Assembly (NCBI GenBank): GCA_945862315.1
Contig: CAMAXW010000014.1
Coordinates: 1-64,000, forward strand
Direction: 5' to 3'
Length of the DNA stretch: 64,000 bases
From: Klebsiella pneumoniae
GTDB lineage: Bacteria > Pseudomonadota > Gammaproteobacteria > Ga0077536
The notes beneath the pieces were generated by a model. The model was not told the DNA's origin, did not search any database, and saw nothing but the letters and a program-made list of their open reading frames with translations. This document shows, piece by piece, positions 41,890 to 51,193 of this stretch (the stretch's first letter is position 1; the number at the start of each line of letters is the position of its first letter). The translations under genes were made by a program, and so were the position numbers.

Positions 41890-42425
41890 TGCCCATGCTT
41901 ACCCGTCGCCAGCTGCTGGGTTTGGGTTTGTTGACCAGTGCGACGACCTGGCTGGCCGGGTGTGGTGGTTGGTATTTGCGCGGCGCCCGCAAAACAGCAC
42001 TCACCGGCAAACGCTTTTTTGTGACGCCCCTGCCCACGGGCTATCTCTATAACTATTTTGTGACGGAACTCAGTTACGTGGGGATTATCGTGGTGGGTGA
42101 CCGGGGGCAGGCGGATGCCGTGGTGACCCTGTCGCACGAAACCTTCGACCGCCGCACCTTGTCGGTGGACCCCAGTACCGGCAAGGTGCGCGAAATCGAG
42201 TTGGGTCTGCAAGTGCAGTTGGAAGTCCGCGCGGGCGATGGTTCGCTGCTCTTGGCCCCCGAAAAATTTACCTGGTATCAGGATTTCGTCTTCGACGAAT
42301 TCTCGGTCCTCGGCACCGAGGAGGTGGAACTAAACTCCCGCATTCAGCTGGAAAAAGACGCCTCACGTTCACTCGCGCTCCGTATGGAGACCCTCAAATT
42401 TAAGGCGGCCCCGGGTGATCGTTAA
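41889..42425 (+). CDS. lptE: LPS-assembly lipoprotein LptE
   Basis: 178 residues. Lipoprotein signal with lipobox LAGC (Cys25), so outer-membrane anchored; LptE plugs the LptD barrel and is needed for LPS insertion. Sequence conservation in this family is low, but position between leuS and holA is diagnostic. The signal starts with LTRRQLLGLG, which resembles a twin-arginine motif and is unusual for LptE. It starts within the leuS stop and ends 11 bases into holA. Confidence 0.9.
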   Translation: MPMLTRRQLLGLGLLTSATTWLAGCGGWYLRGARKTALTGKRFFVTPLPTGYLYNYFVTELSYVGIIVVGDRGQADAVVTLSHETFDRRTLSVDPSTGKVREIELGLQVQLEVRAGDGSLLLAPEKFTWYQDFVFDEFSVLGTEEVELNSRIQLEKDASRSLALRMETLKFKAAPGDR

Positions 42426-43452
42426 ACCCGAGCGCCTCGCCGCCGCGTTGGAGCGCCCGCCGCTCGCCAAGCTGTTTTTGATCTTCGGTGAGGAACCCCT
42501 GCAACGCATCGAAAGTGCGGACGCCATTCGCACTGCCGCACGGGCCGCGGGCGCGGCGGAGCGTTTGCGCTTTGACGCCACCACGGGCATCGATTGGGAC
42601 TTCCTCCACGCTGAAACCCAGAGCCTTTCTTTGTTTTCTGCCCGGCGCGTGATTGAAATTGAGCTGGGTAAAAAAAAACCGGATGCCGCCGCCGAACGCT
42701 TTCTTAAAACCCTCGCCAACGGGCCGGATGGGGACGACATTTTTATCATCAGCGGGGACGCCCTAAGCCGCGAGGATGAAAAAAAAGCTTGGTTCGCAGA
42801 GCTCGCCGCACGTGGCGTGGTGGTGCCTTGCCGGCTGCCCGAAGGGGCGGCTTTTCACCAGTGGTTAGGGACGCGCGCGCGCGCTCGTGGCCGCGAACTC
42901 GCCGCCCCGGCCGCCGACCTGCTCGCGGCGCGCACCGAGGGTAATCTGCTGGCCGCAGCGCAGGAAATTGATTTGCTGCTGTTGTTGGTCGACTCGCCCC
43001 TCATTACTTTAGAGCACGCGCTGGCAGCGGTGACCGACAGCGCCCGTTATGATGTTTACAAGGTGGTCGATAGCGCGCTGGCCGGTGATGCGGCGCGAGC
43101 GGTGCGGATGCTGCGCGGGGTGCGTGAGGAAGGTGCCGAACCGGTCGTGATCAGTTGGTCGGCGGGGCGTGAACTGCGCGTGCTGTCGCGTGTGCAAGCG
43201 GCGCCCAGCGTGGATGCGGGTTTTGCGGCGGAGCGGATATGGCAGACCAGACAACCACTTTTGCGCCGTGCCCTGCAACGGTTGTCGACGCGGCAGGTGC
43301 AAACGCTGCTCCGCGATAGCGTGCGCATCGATTGGATGGTGAAGGGGATGGACACCGGTGAGCCTTGGGACGAACTGGAGTCCCTGTTGGTCGCAATGGC
43401 CGGCGGGCCGTGGCTCGGCGCGCTGGGTGAGGCTGTGAGGACTGTAAGGTAG
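42415..43452 (+). CDS. holA: DNA polymerase III delta subunit
   Basis: 345 residues; clamp-loader subunit that opens the beta sliding clamp. Shows the delta N-terminal fold with LFLIFGEEPLQRIESADAIR, then SLSLFSARRVIEIELGKKK (clamp-binding region, quoted in part as LSLFSARRVIEI), and the C-terminal helical domain with DARYDVYKVVD-like segment. GTG start overlaps lptE by 11 bases. Synteny leuS-lptE-holA is conserved among gammaproteobacteria. Confidence 0.95.
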   Translation: MIVKPERLAAALERPPLAKLFLIFGEEPLQRIESADAIRTAARAAGAAERLRFDATTGIDWDFLHAETQSLSLFSARRVIEIELGKKKPDAAAERFLKTLANGPDGDDIFIISGDALSREDEKKAWFAELAARGVVVPCRLPEGAAFHQWLGTRARARGRELAAPAADLLAARTEGNLLAAAQEIDLLLLLVDSPLITLEHALAAVTDSARYDVYKVVDSALAGDAARAVRMLRGVREEGAEPVVISWSAGRELRVLSRVQAAPSVDAGFAAERIWQTRQPLLRRALQRLSTRQVQTLLRDSVRIDWMVKGMDTGEPWDELESLLVAMAGGPWLGALGEAVRTVR

Positions 43453-43461
43453 GGCACATCG

Positions 43462-44721
43462 ATGAATGAATCGCTGATTGTTGGCTATATGCAGGAGGTT
43501 GGCGCGGCTGCGCGTGCGGCAGCCGTCACGCTGGCGAGTGCGGCAACTGCGGCTAAAAATGCGGCATTGCGGGCGATTGCCGTGCGCATTGAGGCGGATG
43601 CCACCGGCATCTTGGCGGCTAATCAGCGCGATTTAGACGCAGCTTCCGCACTGGATGCCGCCTTGCGCGACCGCCTCACGCTGACCCCCGCGCGCATCGC
43701 CGCGATGGCGCTAGGCTTGCGTGAAGTGGCGGCGCTGGCCGATCCCATCGGCACGGTGACCGACCTTGCCTATCGACCCAGTGGTATTCAGGTGGGCCGG
43801 ATGCGGGTGCCGCTTGGGGTGGTCGGGATCATTTATGAGGCACGACCTAACGTGACTGCCGATGCGGCGGCGCTGTGTCTGAAGTCTGGCAATGCGGCGG
43901 TCTTGCGCGGCGGCTCGGAGGCCCATCATGCGAATCAGGCGATTGCGGCCTGCGTGCAGGCGGGGCTGACGGACGCCGGTTTGCCCCCCACCGCGGTGCA
44001 GGTGATCGCCACGACGGATCGGGCGGCCGTGGGTGAGATGTTGACGCATCCCGAATATATCGACGTCATCGTCCCGCGCGGCGGCAAAGGGCTTATTGAG
44101 CGGGTGACGCGCGAGGCGCGTATGCCCGTCATCAAACACTTAGATGGCGTGTGCCACGTGTACATCGATGCTGATGCCGATATCGAGAAAGCCGTGGCGA
44201 TCGCGCACAACGCCAAGTGCCAGCGCTATGGCACGTGCAACACGATGGAGACCTTGCTGGTCGACCAAGCGATTGCCGCCCGGGTGCTGCCGCCGCTGCT
44301 GGTGCGCTATCGGGCTTCGGGGGTTGAATTACGGGGCTGTCCCGCGACGCGGGCAATCGACGCCCAGGTGCTCATCGCCACGGAACAAGACTGGTACGAA
44401 GAATATTTGGCACCCATCCTCGCTATCCGCGTAGTGGAGGGGCTAGACCAAGCCATCGCCCACATTCGGCAATACGGCTCCCAACACACCGACGCCATCG
44501 TGACCGAGCACGTCTCGCGGGCGCGGCGCTTCATCACGGAAGTGGATTCCAGTTCGGTGATGATCAACGCCTCCACCCGGTTTGCGGACGGCTTTGAATA
44601 CGGTCTGGGGGCCGAAATCGGGATCAGCACCGATAAATTCCACGCGCGCGGCCCGGTGGGCCTAGAAGGCCTGACCTCGCAAAAGTGGGTGGTTATCGGT
44701 GATGGTCACGTGCGCACCTGA
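43462..44721 (+). CDS. proA: Gamma-glutamyl phosphate reductase
   Basis: Second step of proline synthesis: NADPH-dependent reduction of glutamyl phosphate to the semialdehyde. 419 residues with [14 protein letters not shown] and the catalytic cysteine in [16 protein letters not shown], near residue 255. Its 3' end overlaps the nadD start region by 20 bases. It joins holA and nadD in a typical gammaproteobacterial order. Confidence 0.98.
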   Translation: MNESLIVGYMQEVGAAARAAAVTLASAATAAKNAALRAIAVRIEADATGILAANQRDLDAASALDAALRDRLTLTPARIAAMALGLREVAALADPIGTVTDLAYRPSGIQVGRMRVPLGVVGIIYEARPNVTADAAALCLKSGNAAVLRGGSEAHHANQAIAACVQAGLTDAGLPPTAVQVIATTDRAAVGEMLTHPEYIDVIVPRGGKGLIERVTREARMPVIKHLDGVCHVYIDADADIEKAVAIAHNAKCQRYGTCNTMETLLVDQAIAARVLPPLLVRYRASGVELRGCPATRAIDAQVLIATEQDWYEEYLAPILAIRVVEGLDQAIAHIRQYGSQHTDAIVTEHVSRARRFITEVDSSSVMINASTRFADGFEYGLGAEIGISTDKFHARGPVGLEGLTSQKWVVIGDGHVRT

Positions 44722-45358
44722 GCGTGTGGCGCAGTTGGTGAGCGGCGCCATTGGCATTCTCGGCGGGACTTTCGATCCGGTGCATCACGGGCACTTACGG
44801 TTGGCCCTCGAAGTGCGCGAGGCGCTGGGGCTCACGGAAGTCAGGCTCATTCCCACTGCGAGCACTCACCTGCGCACAACCGCCACGGCCTCGCCCGAAC
44901 AGCGTTTGACGATGCTCACACGGGCCGTTGCGCCGGGCTTGGTGGTCGACGATCGCGAGTTAGTCCGGGGCGGGCGCAGCTACACTATCGACACCCTCAT
45001 TTCGTTGCGGCACGAGTTTCCCAGCGCACCGCTGTGCTTCATTTTGGGCGCAGACACTTGGAATGCCTTACCGCGCTGGCACCGTTGGCAGGAATTGCTG
45101 GATTACGCCCATTTGATCGTGGCCACCCGTCCAGGGGTGACCGTCAGCCAAATCCCTGAATTGCTGGACGCCCACACGACCGAGCGTGGTTTGCTAACCA
45201 CGACGCCGGCGGGGTACGTTTGCCTGCTGTCTATCCCCTTGTTGCCCATCTCTGCCACCGATCTGCGGGCGCGCCGCAAGGCCGGTCGGTGTCTGGATGC
45301 CCTCACGCCGCCCGCGGTGGTCGAGTTTATTGAGGATCAGCGGCTTTATCTGGGCTGA
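44702..45358 (+). CDS. nadD: Nicotinate-nucleotide adenylyltransferase
   Basis: NAD biosynthesis: adenylates nicotinate mononucleotide. 218 residues with the nucleotidyltransferase motif [15 protein letters not shown] (HxGH) near residue 20 and C-terminal ISATDLRAR (ISxTxxR class). The start is uncertain: ATG at 44702, GTG three bases earlier or a GTG about 24 bases later would all work, and homology begins at IGILGGTF. Its beginning overlaps proA. Confidence 0.95.
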   Translation: MVTCAPERVAQLVSGAIGILGGTFDPVHHGHLRLALEVREALGLTEVRLIPTASTHLRTTATASPEQRLTMLTRAVAPGLVVDDRELVRGGRSYTIDTLISLRHEFPSAPLCFILGADTWNALPRWHRWQELLDYAHLIVATRPGVTVSQIPELLDAHTTERGLLTTTPAGYVCLLSIPLLPISATDLRARRKAGRCLDALTPPAVVEFIEDQRLYLG

Positions 45359-45401
45359 TCAGTGCGCGTTGCGGTTGTGTCGCGGCGCGCTGGCGACCAC
45401 A

Positions 45402-45773
45402 ATGCCGCGGATGGCAGTAACACCCCGCAAATTATTAGATGTCGTCACCGCAGCACTGGACGACGGCAAGGCCGAGGACGTCAAAGTTCTCGACGTTCGT
45501 AAACTCACCTCCATCGCCGATTTCATGGTGGTTGCTACCGGCCGCTCTTCGCGACAGGTAAAAGCCTTGGCCGATCGCGTGGTAGACGCCGCGCGTAAAC
45601 GCAAAGTGCGGCCACTCGGCACCGAAGGCGAAGAAACTTCCGAGTGGGTGCTGGTGGATTTGGGCGATGTCATCGTCCACCTCATGCAACCAGAAACTCG
45701 CGGCTTCTATCAGCTCGAAAAGCTGTGGGAAATCCCTAAGCGCCTGCGCGCTGCTGAGCCCCCCGAAGCTTAA
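45402..45773 (+). CDS. rsfS: Ribosome silencing factor RsfS
   Basis: 123-residue DUF143/Iojap protein that binds L14 of the large subunit and prevents subunit joining in starvation. Core LTSIADFMVVATGRSSRQVKALAD (in parts: IADFMVVATGRSSRQV) and the C-terminal WVLVDLGDVIVHLM are present. ATG at 45402 or 45411 both fit. It sits between nadD and rlmH as usual. Confidence 0.96.
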   Translation: MPRMAVTPRKLLDVVTAALDDGKAEDVKVLDVRKLTSIADFMVVATGRSSRQVKALADRVVDAARKRKVRPLGTEGEETSEWVLVDLGDVIVHLMQPETRGFYQLEKLWEIPKRLRAAEPPEA

Positions 45774-45788
45774 ACGCCAACCAACGCG

Positions 45789-46253
45789 GTGCGTTTGCAT
45801 CTGTATTGCGTGGCGCGACGGCCACCCGCCTGGGCGACTGAGGCCGGTGCGGAATATCTCAAACGCTTGACCGGCTCGCTGGATATCCGCGCGCGCGATT
45901 TCACCCCCCAAACGGGCGCCGCTGGCCTCGACCAGCAACGCGAACGCGAAGGCCAATCTTTGCTCAAGGCGCTGCCTAACGATGCGTGGTTGGTTGCGTT
46001 GGACGAACGCGGCGCGGACTGGTCGACGGCGCAATTGGCCGTGCGACTGGACGCGTGGCGCGCGCGCGGTGGCGATGTGGTGCTGGCGATTGGCGGCGCC
46101 GAGGGCCACGCGCCCACACTGCGCTCGGCGGCGCACGAAATATGGTCGCTCTCTAAACTCACCTTGCCGCACGCCTTGGTGCGGGTCATCGTGCTGGAAC
46201 AACTCTACCGGGCATGGTCCGTGCTCCATCATCACCCTTATCACCGCGCATGA
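45789..46253 (+). CDS. rlmH: 23S rRNA pseudouridine-1915 N3-methyltransferase RlmH
   Basis: 154-residue SPOUT-class methyltransferase acting on helix 69 of 23S rRNA. Conserved YLKRL, LDERG and the SAM-knot LAIGGAEGH, ending YRAWSVLHHHPYHR. GTG start, 15 bases after rsfS. Its stop overlaps maf as ATGA. In E. coli rlmH is followed by mrdA; here maf takes that place. Confidence 0.97.
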   Translation: MRLHLYCVARRPPAWATEAGAEYLKRLTGSLDIRARDFTPQTGAAGLDQQREREGQSLLKALPNDAWLVALDERGADWSTAQLAVRLDAWRARGGDVVLAIGGAEGHAPTLRSAAHEIWSLSKLTLPHALVRVIVLEQLYRAWSVLHHHPYHRA

Positions 46254-46837
46254 CGGGCGCGACACTCTGGCTGGCCTCGCGTTCGCCCCGGCGGGCCGAA
46301 CTGCTGCGCACGCTGGGGGTGTCTTTTCAGATTATCGACGGTGAAGTGGATGAGTCGCGGCGACTAGGTGAAGTGGCGCCGGACTATGTGGCGCGCTTAG
46401 CCCACGCGAAGGCGCTGGCCGGGCAGCGTGCCGCCCCACCCGGCGCCTGTGTGCTGGCCGCGGATACGACGGTGGCGCTGGGTGGTGAAGTGCTGGGTAA
46501 ACCCCGTGACCGGGCGGAGGGTCTGCGCATGCTGGCCGCGCTCGCCGGTGGGTGGCACGAGGTGTATACGGGGGTGGTGGTGGTGCCACCGGTGGGTGCC
46601 GCCTACGCCTGCACCGTGGTGACCCGTGTGTGCTTTAGGGGCTTGAGCCCACGCGAAATGGCAGCCTATTGGGCGAGCGGCGAGCCGGCGGACAAAGCCG
46701 GCGGGTACGGTATTCAGGGCTTGGGTGGCGCGTTGATCGAGCGTATCGAGGGCAGTTACTCCAATGTCGTGGGTCTGCCGCTGGCCGAAACGCTCTCGTT
46801 ATTGAACGCCGCCGGGGTGGTCCACGCGCTCGCTTGA
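46250..46837 (+). CDS. maf: Maf family nucleotide pyrophosphatase
   Basis: 195 residues; hydrolyses non-canonical or canonical nucleoside triphosphates (dTTP/UTP or m7GTP class). LASRSPRRAELL at the N-terminus, DTTVALGGEVLGKP with the catalytic Asp, and KAGGYGIQG toward the end resemble the dTTP/UTP (YhdE) class, though substrate should be tested. Start overlaps rlmH by four bases. It is the last gene of the leuS run. Confidence 0.93.
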   Translation: MTGATLWLASRSPRRAELLRTLGVSFQIIDGEVDESRRLGEVAPDYVARLAHAKALAGQRAAPPGACVLAADTTVALGGEVLGKPRDRAEGLRMLAALAGGWHEVYTGVVVVPPVGAAYACTVVTRVCFRGLSPREMAAYWASGEPADKAGGYGIQGLGGALIERIEGSYSNVVGLPLAETLSLLNAAGVVHALA

Positions 46838-46852
46838 CGCGCGCTGGGGCAC

Positions 46853-47539
46853 TTAGGTGTTGGGTTGCGGGAGGACGCCGGTCAGCGAGGCCCGCGCGGA
46901 GATTTCAAACCAGTTGCCGTCTGGATCGGCCACGAAGCCGTAACGGGCGACCGTCCCCAAACTGATGGGCGCTTGTACCATGCGCCCGCCGCGCGCCACG
47001 ATGCCGGCGCAGGCCTCATCGGCATCAAAAATCTGGATCGTCAGATAGCGATAGCCGGGGGCGATGAAGTCATTGTAAAGCTGCCCGCCCGGCCCCTTTT
47101 CGATGACTAACAGGGTGTCGCCACAGCGAGCGGTGTTCGGCCCGGCTTCCTCAAATTCCATCGCGTGCAGATAAAAATCCAGCATCCGCGCGGGCTCCGG
47201 GGTGCTCACCGTGATGGCGATTCCCACCACCCCATCGTGGCCCGTGGGCACTAATTTCACCTTGCCGCCGCCGGGGTGCTGACCCTCCCAAGGGGTTTTC
47301 TCAGCGCGTGCAATCGTCACCCCGACATAGCCGGACGCCGGCCAGTTGGGCAGCGCGCCTTCAAAATGATTCACTTTGATCACCGAGTTATGCGCATCAA
47401 AGCGATGCTGTACCCAGCCTTTTCGCAACGTCAGTTCGTGGTCTAGCCGCAGGCCGACCACCTCGCCCCAGAAGGCGCGTTGGGCCGTGATATCTGCGGT
47501 GAAAAGCCCAATATCGAGGTGTTGTTTGGCGAGTTTCAT
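46853..47539 (-). CDS. Two-domain VOC (glyoxalase/extradiol dioxygenase) superfamily protein
   Basis: 228 residues with two VOC modules: the first begins QHLDIGLFTADI, the second near VVGIAITVSTPEPARMLDFYL and ends VADPDGNWFEI, a common VOC ending whose Glu binds metal. Function may be isomerase, lyase, dioxygenase or binding protein; it is not decided by sequence. It starts 11 bases after the kinase-like gene with AGAGGC upstream, so both are probably co-transcribed. Confidence 0.78.
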   Translation of the reverse strand: MKLAKQHLDIGLFTADITAQRAFWGEVVGLRLDHELTLRKGWVQHRFDAHNSVIKVNHFEGALPNWPASGYVGVTIARAEKTPWEGQHPGGGKVKLVPTGHDGVVGIAITVSTPEPARMLDFYLHAMEFEEAGPNTARCGDTLLVIEKGPGGQLYNDFIAPGYRYLTIQIFDADEACAGIVARGGRMVQAPISLGTVARYGFVADPDGNWFEISARASLTGVLPQPNT

Positions 47540-47550
47540 CGGCGAGCCTC

Positions 47551-48630
47551 TTATTCCGGTAGAAAATCCACGGCATGGGTGTCCAGCGCCTGCAGGGCAG
47601 CACCACTGGTCATGTGCATCAGCATGGCGTCGCCACGATCGGTGCGTTTGACGATCAGCGTGGCGGCCAGGGCCACGGCAATCGCCGCAAAGCTGTAGTG
47701 ACGATAGTCGTTCATCAGGTGCTCGAAGGTGTAGTGCTCTACCCCCCGGGCCAGTAGTTCGGTGTGATAGTCGCGCAGCAGCGCCTCCTCATGCTGCACC
47801 CGCACTTCTCGCGACAGTGCCCCGCCGAGAAAATACGCCAGATCCATGCCCGTGCCGAGGAAGCCGCAGGTCTGCCAGTCCACCACCGCCACCCGTTCGC
47901 CGGTGGTGCTGAACATCATGTTGTCCGGTCGAAAATCGTTGTGAGAAAAACATTTGGGGAACTCGCGCGGGCGATTCCACCACGCATGGTTGCGCACATA
48001 CTTGGCACACACCGCCATGACCTCCGGGGTCAGCCAGCCTTGGTAGTTTTTTTGGACGTGATCCCAGCTTTGTTCGATGAGTTCGGTGGTGTAATAGCCT
48101 TGCGCCCCGGTGGGCACATAGCACCAGTCTTGCTGGCTGAGCTGTGTATCGTTCCAGAATGAGGCGTGCAGTCTGGCGGCTTCGCTCAAGGCGGTGCGGG
48201 CTTCGACCAGCGTGCAGCCGCGCATTTGATCACCCTGTTGGGCCGGGGCCAAATCTTCTAACAGCAGCGTGAAATCGTTGCTCACCGGATCGAGCTCTGC
48301 CACATACACCGCCGGGGTGCGAATGCCGGCGCGCTGCGCGAGTTCGCGATAAAACATGACTTCGGCTTTGTAAAAGCCCATTTCCCGCCCGGATTTGCGC
48401 GCCACCTCGTTGGGTGAGGCAAATTTACCCACCAGTGTGGCGGGTGCCTCGGGTGGCACAGTGCCGTGGTAGTGCAGAAAAAAACGCCGCGTTTCGCCGA
48501 GCTGTCCGGTGCCCACGTTCTCGCTGTCGAGATGGCTTACGCGCGCGTCGATGCCTTTTTGTTGCAGGGCCTGAGTGAGCCACGCCGGGGTGACCTCCGC
48601 AGGTGACACTATCGCCATTTCCTCACGCAT
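47551..48630 (-). CDS. Small-molecule kinase, ecdysteroid-kinase/APH-like
   Basis: 359 residues of the protein-kinase-like (PKL) fold. Catalytic loop HNDFRPDNMMF and metal-binding VVDWQTCGFLGTGMDLAYFLG (in parts: VVDWQ and GTGMDLAYF) are typical of the CHK/EcKinase-like group. Such bacterial kinases often accompany acyl-CoA, steroid or lipid catabolic genes; the substrate here is unknown. ATG at 48630 is chosen because GGGGAG lies at suitable distance. A stable hairpin stands just upstream (48648-48670). Confidence 0.8.
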   Translation of the reverse strand: MREEMAIVSPAEVTPAWLTQALQQKGIDARVSHLDSENVGTGQLGETRRFFLHYHGTVPPEAPATLVGKFASPNEVARKSGREMGFYKAEVMFYRELAQRAGIRTPAVYVAELDPVSNDFTLLLEDLAPAQQGDQMRGCTLVEARTALSEAARLHASFWNDTQLSQQDWCYVPTGAQGYYTTELIEQSWDHVQKNYQGWLTPEVMAVCAKYVRNHAWWNRPREFPKCFSHNDFRPDNMMFSTTGERVAVVDWQTCGFLGTGMDLAYFLGGALSREVRVQHEEALLRDYHTELLARGVEHYTFEHLMNDYRHYSFAAIAVALAATLIVKRTDRGDAMLMHMTSGAALQALDTHAVDFLPE

Positions 48631-48647
48631 ATTCACCCGCTCCCCGT

Positions 48648-48685
48648 CGGGCAGATCAGTTGTCTGCCCGTTATTTTTTAATTTT
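48648..48685 (+). terminator. Intrinsic-terminator-shaped hairpin with no upstream plus-strand gene
   Basis: CGGGCAGA and TCTGCCCG form a perfect 8-bp stem with a 7-base loop, followed on the plus strand by a T-rich tract (TTATTTTTTAATTTT). No plus-strand gene precedes it within 1.8 kb. On the minus strand the same hairpin sits in the leader of the kinase gene just before its ribosome-binding site. Confidence 0.55.
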
Positions 48686-48777
48686 ATCTCACGAGATCTG
48701 CCGCCTCGCGGAGGCAATCTTAATCGCCTGTCGGGGTGATAAACAGAGCAGTGCAGCGGCCACTGTTACCTGATGGC

Positions 48778-49875
48778 CTAGGTTGAGGTGTGCTGCGCAC
48801 GCGGCGCACTAACTGGCGGCCCAATGGCGGCGGCGTAACGCGCGGCGATGAGGCGCCAGTGGTGATGCTCATGCGTGTATTGGGCGGCGCGCGTGCCTAA
48901 GCGGTGGCGAGCCTGGGGATCGGCCAGCAGTTCATTGAGGGTGCTGACCCACAGGCTGGCCACGGCGGGGGCGACCAGCAGTCCGTTTTCTTGCGGTGCG
49001 ATGGCGTCTAGCAAACCCTCCAACGCCGCCGCCACCACCGGGCGACCACAAACCGCGGCTTCGAGCACGGCGATCCCAAAACCTTCCATATCCCCGGGCA
49101 CCGCAATATTGGGCTGCACGAACACATCCACGGTGTTGAGGAGGAGGTTACGCGTGGCGTCACTGACTTGCCCCAGCAGCAGCACTCGGTCTTGGAGCTG
49201 GGTATCACGGATGGCGGTCTGAATCTCGGCCAAGGCCGGGCCGGCGCCGGCGAGGACATACAGCGTATTGGGCGCGAGTTGGGGGAGCACTTCACGAATG
49301 AACCACGCCGCGCCTTTGCGCCGCGCGAGACGTCCGGCGGTCAGTAGCACCTGCGTGTGCGCGATATCTCGACCCAAGCACCGGGCCAAGTCTGCGCGCG
49401 CGTAGCTGCCGACCAGCGTTTCGGTATCGATGCCGTTTGGGATCACCGTGATCGAAGCGGCCGCCAAGCCGTGCGCCAACGCTTGGTGGCGGGTTGGTGC
49501 GCTGACCGCGATAAGCCCATCGAGCGCCGGCAGAAAACGCCGCACCCACAGGCGCTGATACCAGCGCGCAGGCCAGATCAAATCTAGCCCGTGGACCACG
49601 CACACGACCTTTTGGCGGGGTTGTAGGCGCTTGATAATCCAGCCGGTAATGGCCAGCACGCCGTCGCCAAGCAACACGACGTCATAACGTGGCCGGGCAA
49701 ATAACGCAAAGAGTGTGGCGAACGGTAGGAACCAGGCCAGCGCGCGTTTGCCCCGGCGATTTGCGAGCGTCTTCACGGTGGCATAGTGCGGCAGCCACAC
49801 GGACAGCGCGTGGTTGTGGTTTTCGATACCGCCCACCACTGGGGGAAAGGCGCGGGTAATGAAGAGCACTCTCAT
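48778..49875 (-). CDS. GT4 family glycosyltransferase
   Basis: 365 residues. N-terminal domain with MRVLFITRAFPPVVGGIENH, the usual GT4 acceptor loop GGIE; C-terminal GT-B domain with LLTAGRLARRKGAAWFI, VLAGAGP and the donor-binding EGFGIAVLEAAVCGRPVVA (quoted in part as EGFGIAVLEAA, an EX7E motif). It should transfer a nucleotide-sugar residue to a lipid or polysaccharide. The start is chosen at MRVLF, so a 59-residue upstream reading is rejected. Divergent from the LLM gene. Confidence 0.88.
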   Translation of the reverse strand: MRVLFITRAFPPVVGGIENHNHALSVWLPHYATVKTLANRRGKRALAWFLPFATLFALFARPRYDVVLLGDGVLAITGWIIKRLQPRQKVVCVVHGLDLIWPARWYQRLWVRRFLPALDGLIAVSAPTRHQALAHGLAAASITVIPNGIDTETLVGSYARADLARCLGRDIAHTQVLLTAGRLARRKGAAWFIREVLPQLAPNTLYVLAGAGPALAEIQTAIRDTQLQDRVLLLGQVSDATRNLLLNTVDVFVQPNIAVPGDMEGFGIAVLEAAVCGRPVVAAALEGLLDAIAPQENGLLVAPAVASLWVSTLNELLADPQARHRLGTRAAQYTHEHHHWRLIAARYAAAIGPPVSAPRAQHTST

Positions 49876-50022
49876 GGCATGGGGTCTGGGCTGCTGCGCG
49901 ATGCGCGCCAGCTTGCCCGCGCCCTCAATCGCCCGCAAGCTGCGCGGGAGGTCGCGCCGGTTGCCGGGTTTTGCAACACGGTGCGCGCCCACAATAAAAC
50001 ACAAAAAAGGCACGGGGGTTTT

Positions 50023-51105
50023 ATGCAATTTGGCATCGGCGTCAGCACACACATCAACAACTGGGACATCATTCGCTACGCAGAAGAGCTCGGCTACGAC
50101 CGGGCATGGGTGGGCGATTCCCAGATGCTCTGGTCAGATTGCTACGCCACCATGGCGCTCGCGGCACATCACACCCGGCGCATCGCGATTGGTACGGGGG
50201 TGTCTATCACCGGCACGCGCATCGCACCGGTGACCGCGCATTCCATCGCCAGCATCAACGCGCTGGCGCCGGGACGGGTATTCCTGGGGCTGGGCACTGG
50301 GCATACGGCGATGCGGGTGATGGGCCAAGACCCGATGCGGGTTGGGGAATTTCGCGAATATCTGCGCGTAGTGCGGGCGCTGCTGGACGGCGAGGCCGTG
50401 GATTACACCTATCACGGCGAAACGCGCGAAATTCAGTTTTTGCACCGCGAGCGGCGCTTCATCGATTTGGACAACCGGATCCCCATCTACGTGGCGGCCA
50501 ACGGGCCGAAAGCCCTAGAAGCCACCGGCGCTTTTGGCGATGGCTGGATCACGGTTGGCGGCGAGCCGGACGTCGTCGAACCCAAGCTCGCGGCGATTGA
50601 GCGCGGAGCGGCCAAAGCGGGCCGCACACTACCGCCCGATTTCCACACGGCGTTCATCGCCACCAGCTGTGTGCTGCGGCCTGGCGACCGCCTGAGTGAC
50701 GAGCGCATCATCGATGAAACCGGCAGTTGGGTTGCCTGCGAGTTGCACTTTTTCTACGAGGTCTGGAAAGACAACGGCTGTAACGATGCCATCATTCCAC
50801 CGCATTTTCAGGGAATTTGGCCCGAATACCTCGCCCATGTGCAGGCCATGAGCCTGCCGGAAAACGCGCGTTTCCGGCAGATTCATGATGGCCATCTGGT
50901 GTATTTGAACCCGGCCGAACGGCGCTTTATCACGCCAGCTGCCATCCAAGCCAGCGCACTGGTCGGTGAGCCCGACGAACTCATCGAACACATCCAACGC
51001 CTAGAAGCCGGCGGCATCAAAGAACTCGACCTGTGGCCACCGATGGACTGCGAGCGCAAAGTGCTGCGAGATTTTGCGGAGTACGTGATGCCAGCATTTC
51101 GCTGA
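50023..51105 (+). CDS. Luciferase-like (LLM) flavin/F420-dependent oxidoreductase
   Basis: 360 residues of the bacterial luciferase-like TIM barrel. ELGYDRAWVGDSQM, VTAHSIASINALAPGRVFLGLGTG (in parts: APGRVFLGLGTG) and IPIYVAANGPKALE are characteristic, the last similar to F420-dependent methylene-H4MPT reductase-like members. Cofactor (FMN or F420) and substrate are undetermined. The start MQFGIGVST is placed where homology begins. Neighbouring genes with VOC, kinase and aminotransferase activities suggest a small catabolic or modification module (inference). Confidence 0.85.
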   Translation: MQFGIGVSTHINNWDIIRYAEELGYDRAWVGDSQMLWSDCYATMALAAHHTRRIAIGTGVSITGTRIAPVTAHSIASINALAPGRVFLGLGTGHTAMRVMGQDPMRVGEFREYLRVVRALLDGEAVDYTYHGETREIQFLHRERRFIDLDNRIPIYVAANGPKALEATGAFGDGWITVGGEPDVVEPKLAAIERGAAKAGRTLPPDFHTAFIATSCVLRPGDRLSDERIIDETGSWVACELHFFYEVWKDNGCNDAIIPPHFQGIWPEYLAHVQAMSLPENARFRQIHDGHLVYLNPAERRFITPAAIQASALVGEPDELIEHIQRLEAGGIKELDLWPPMDCERKVLRDFAEYVMPAFR

Positions 51106-51154
51106 CCGGGGCGCGTGCCGTTGGCGGTGGTCTCGCTCGCCGCCAGCGGCCCTC

Positions 51155-51176
51155 AAAAAAGTGCTCGCGCGCGAGC
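51155..51176 (-). terminator. Rho-independent terminator of the aminotransferase gene
   Basis: Self-complementary GCTCGCGCGCGAGC followed on the minus strand by ACTTTTTT. It lies 18 bases after the aminotransferase stop. Confidence 0.6.
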
Positions 51177-51193
51177 GCGCGACGTCACTTCGT

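Noticed and set aside
49876-50052. 59-residue N-terminal extension of the GT4 glycosyltransferase
   Set aside because: It would run into the divergent promoter region of the LLM gene, and GT4 homology starts exactly at MRVLFITRAFPP.
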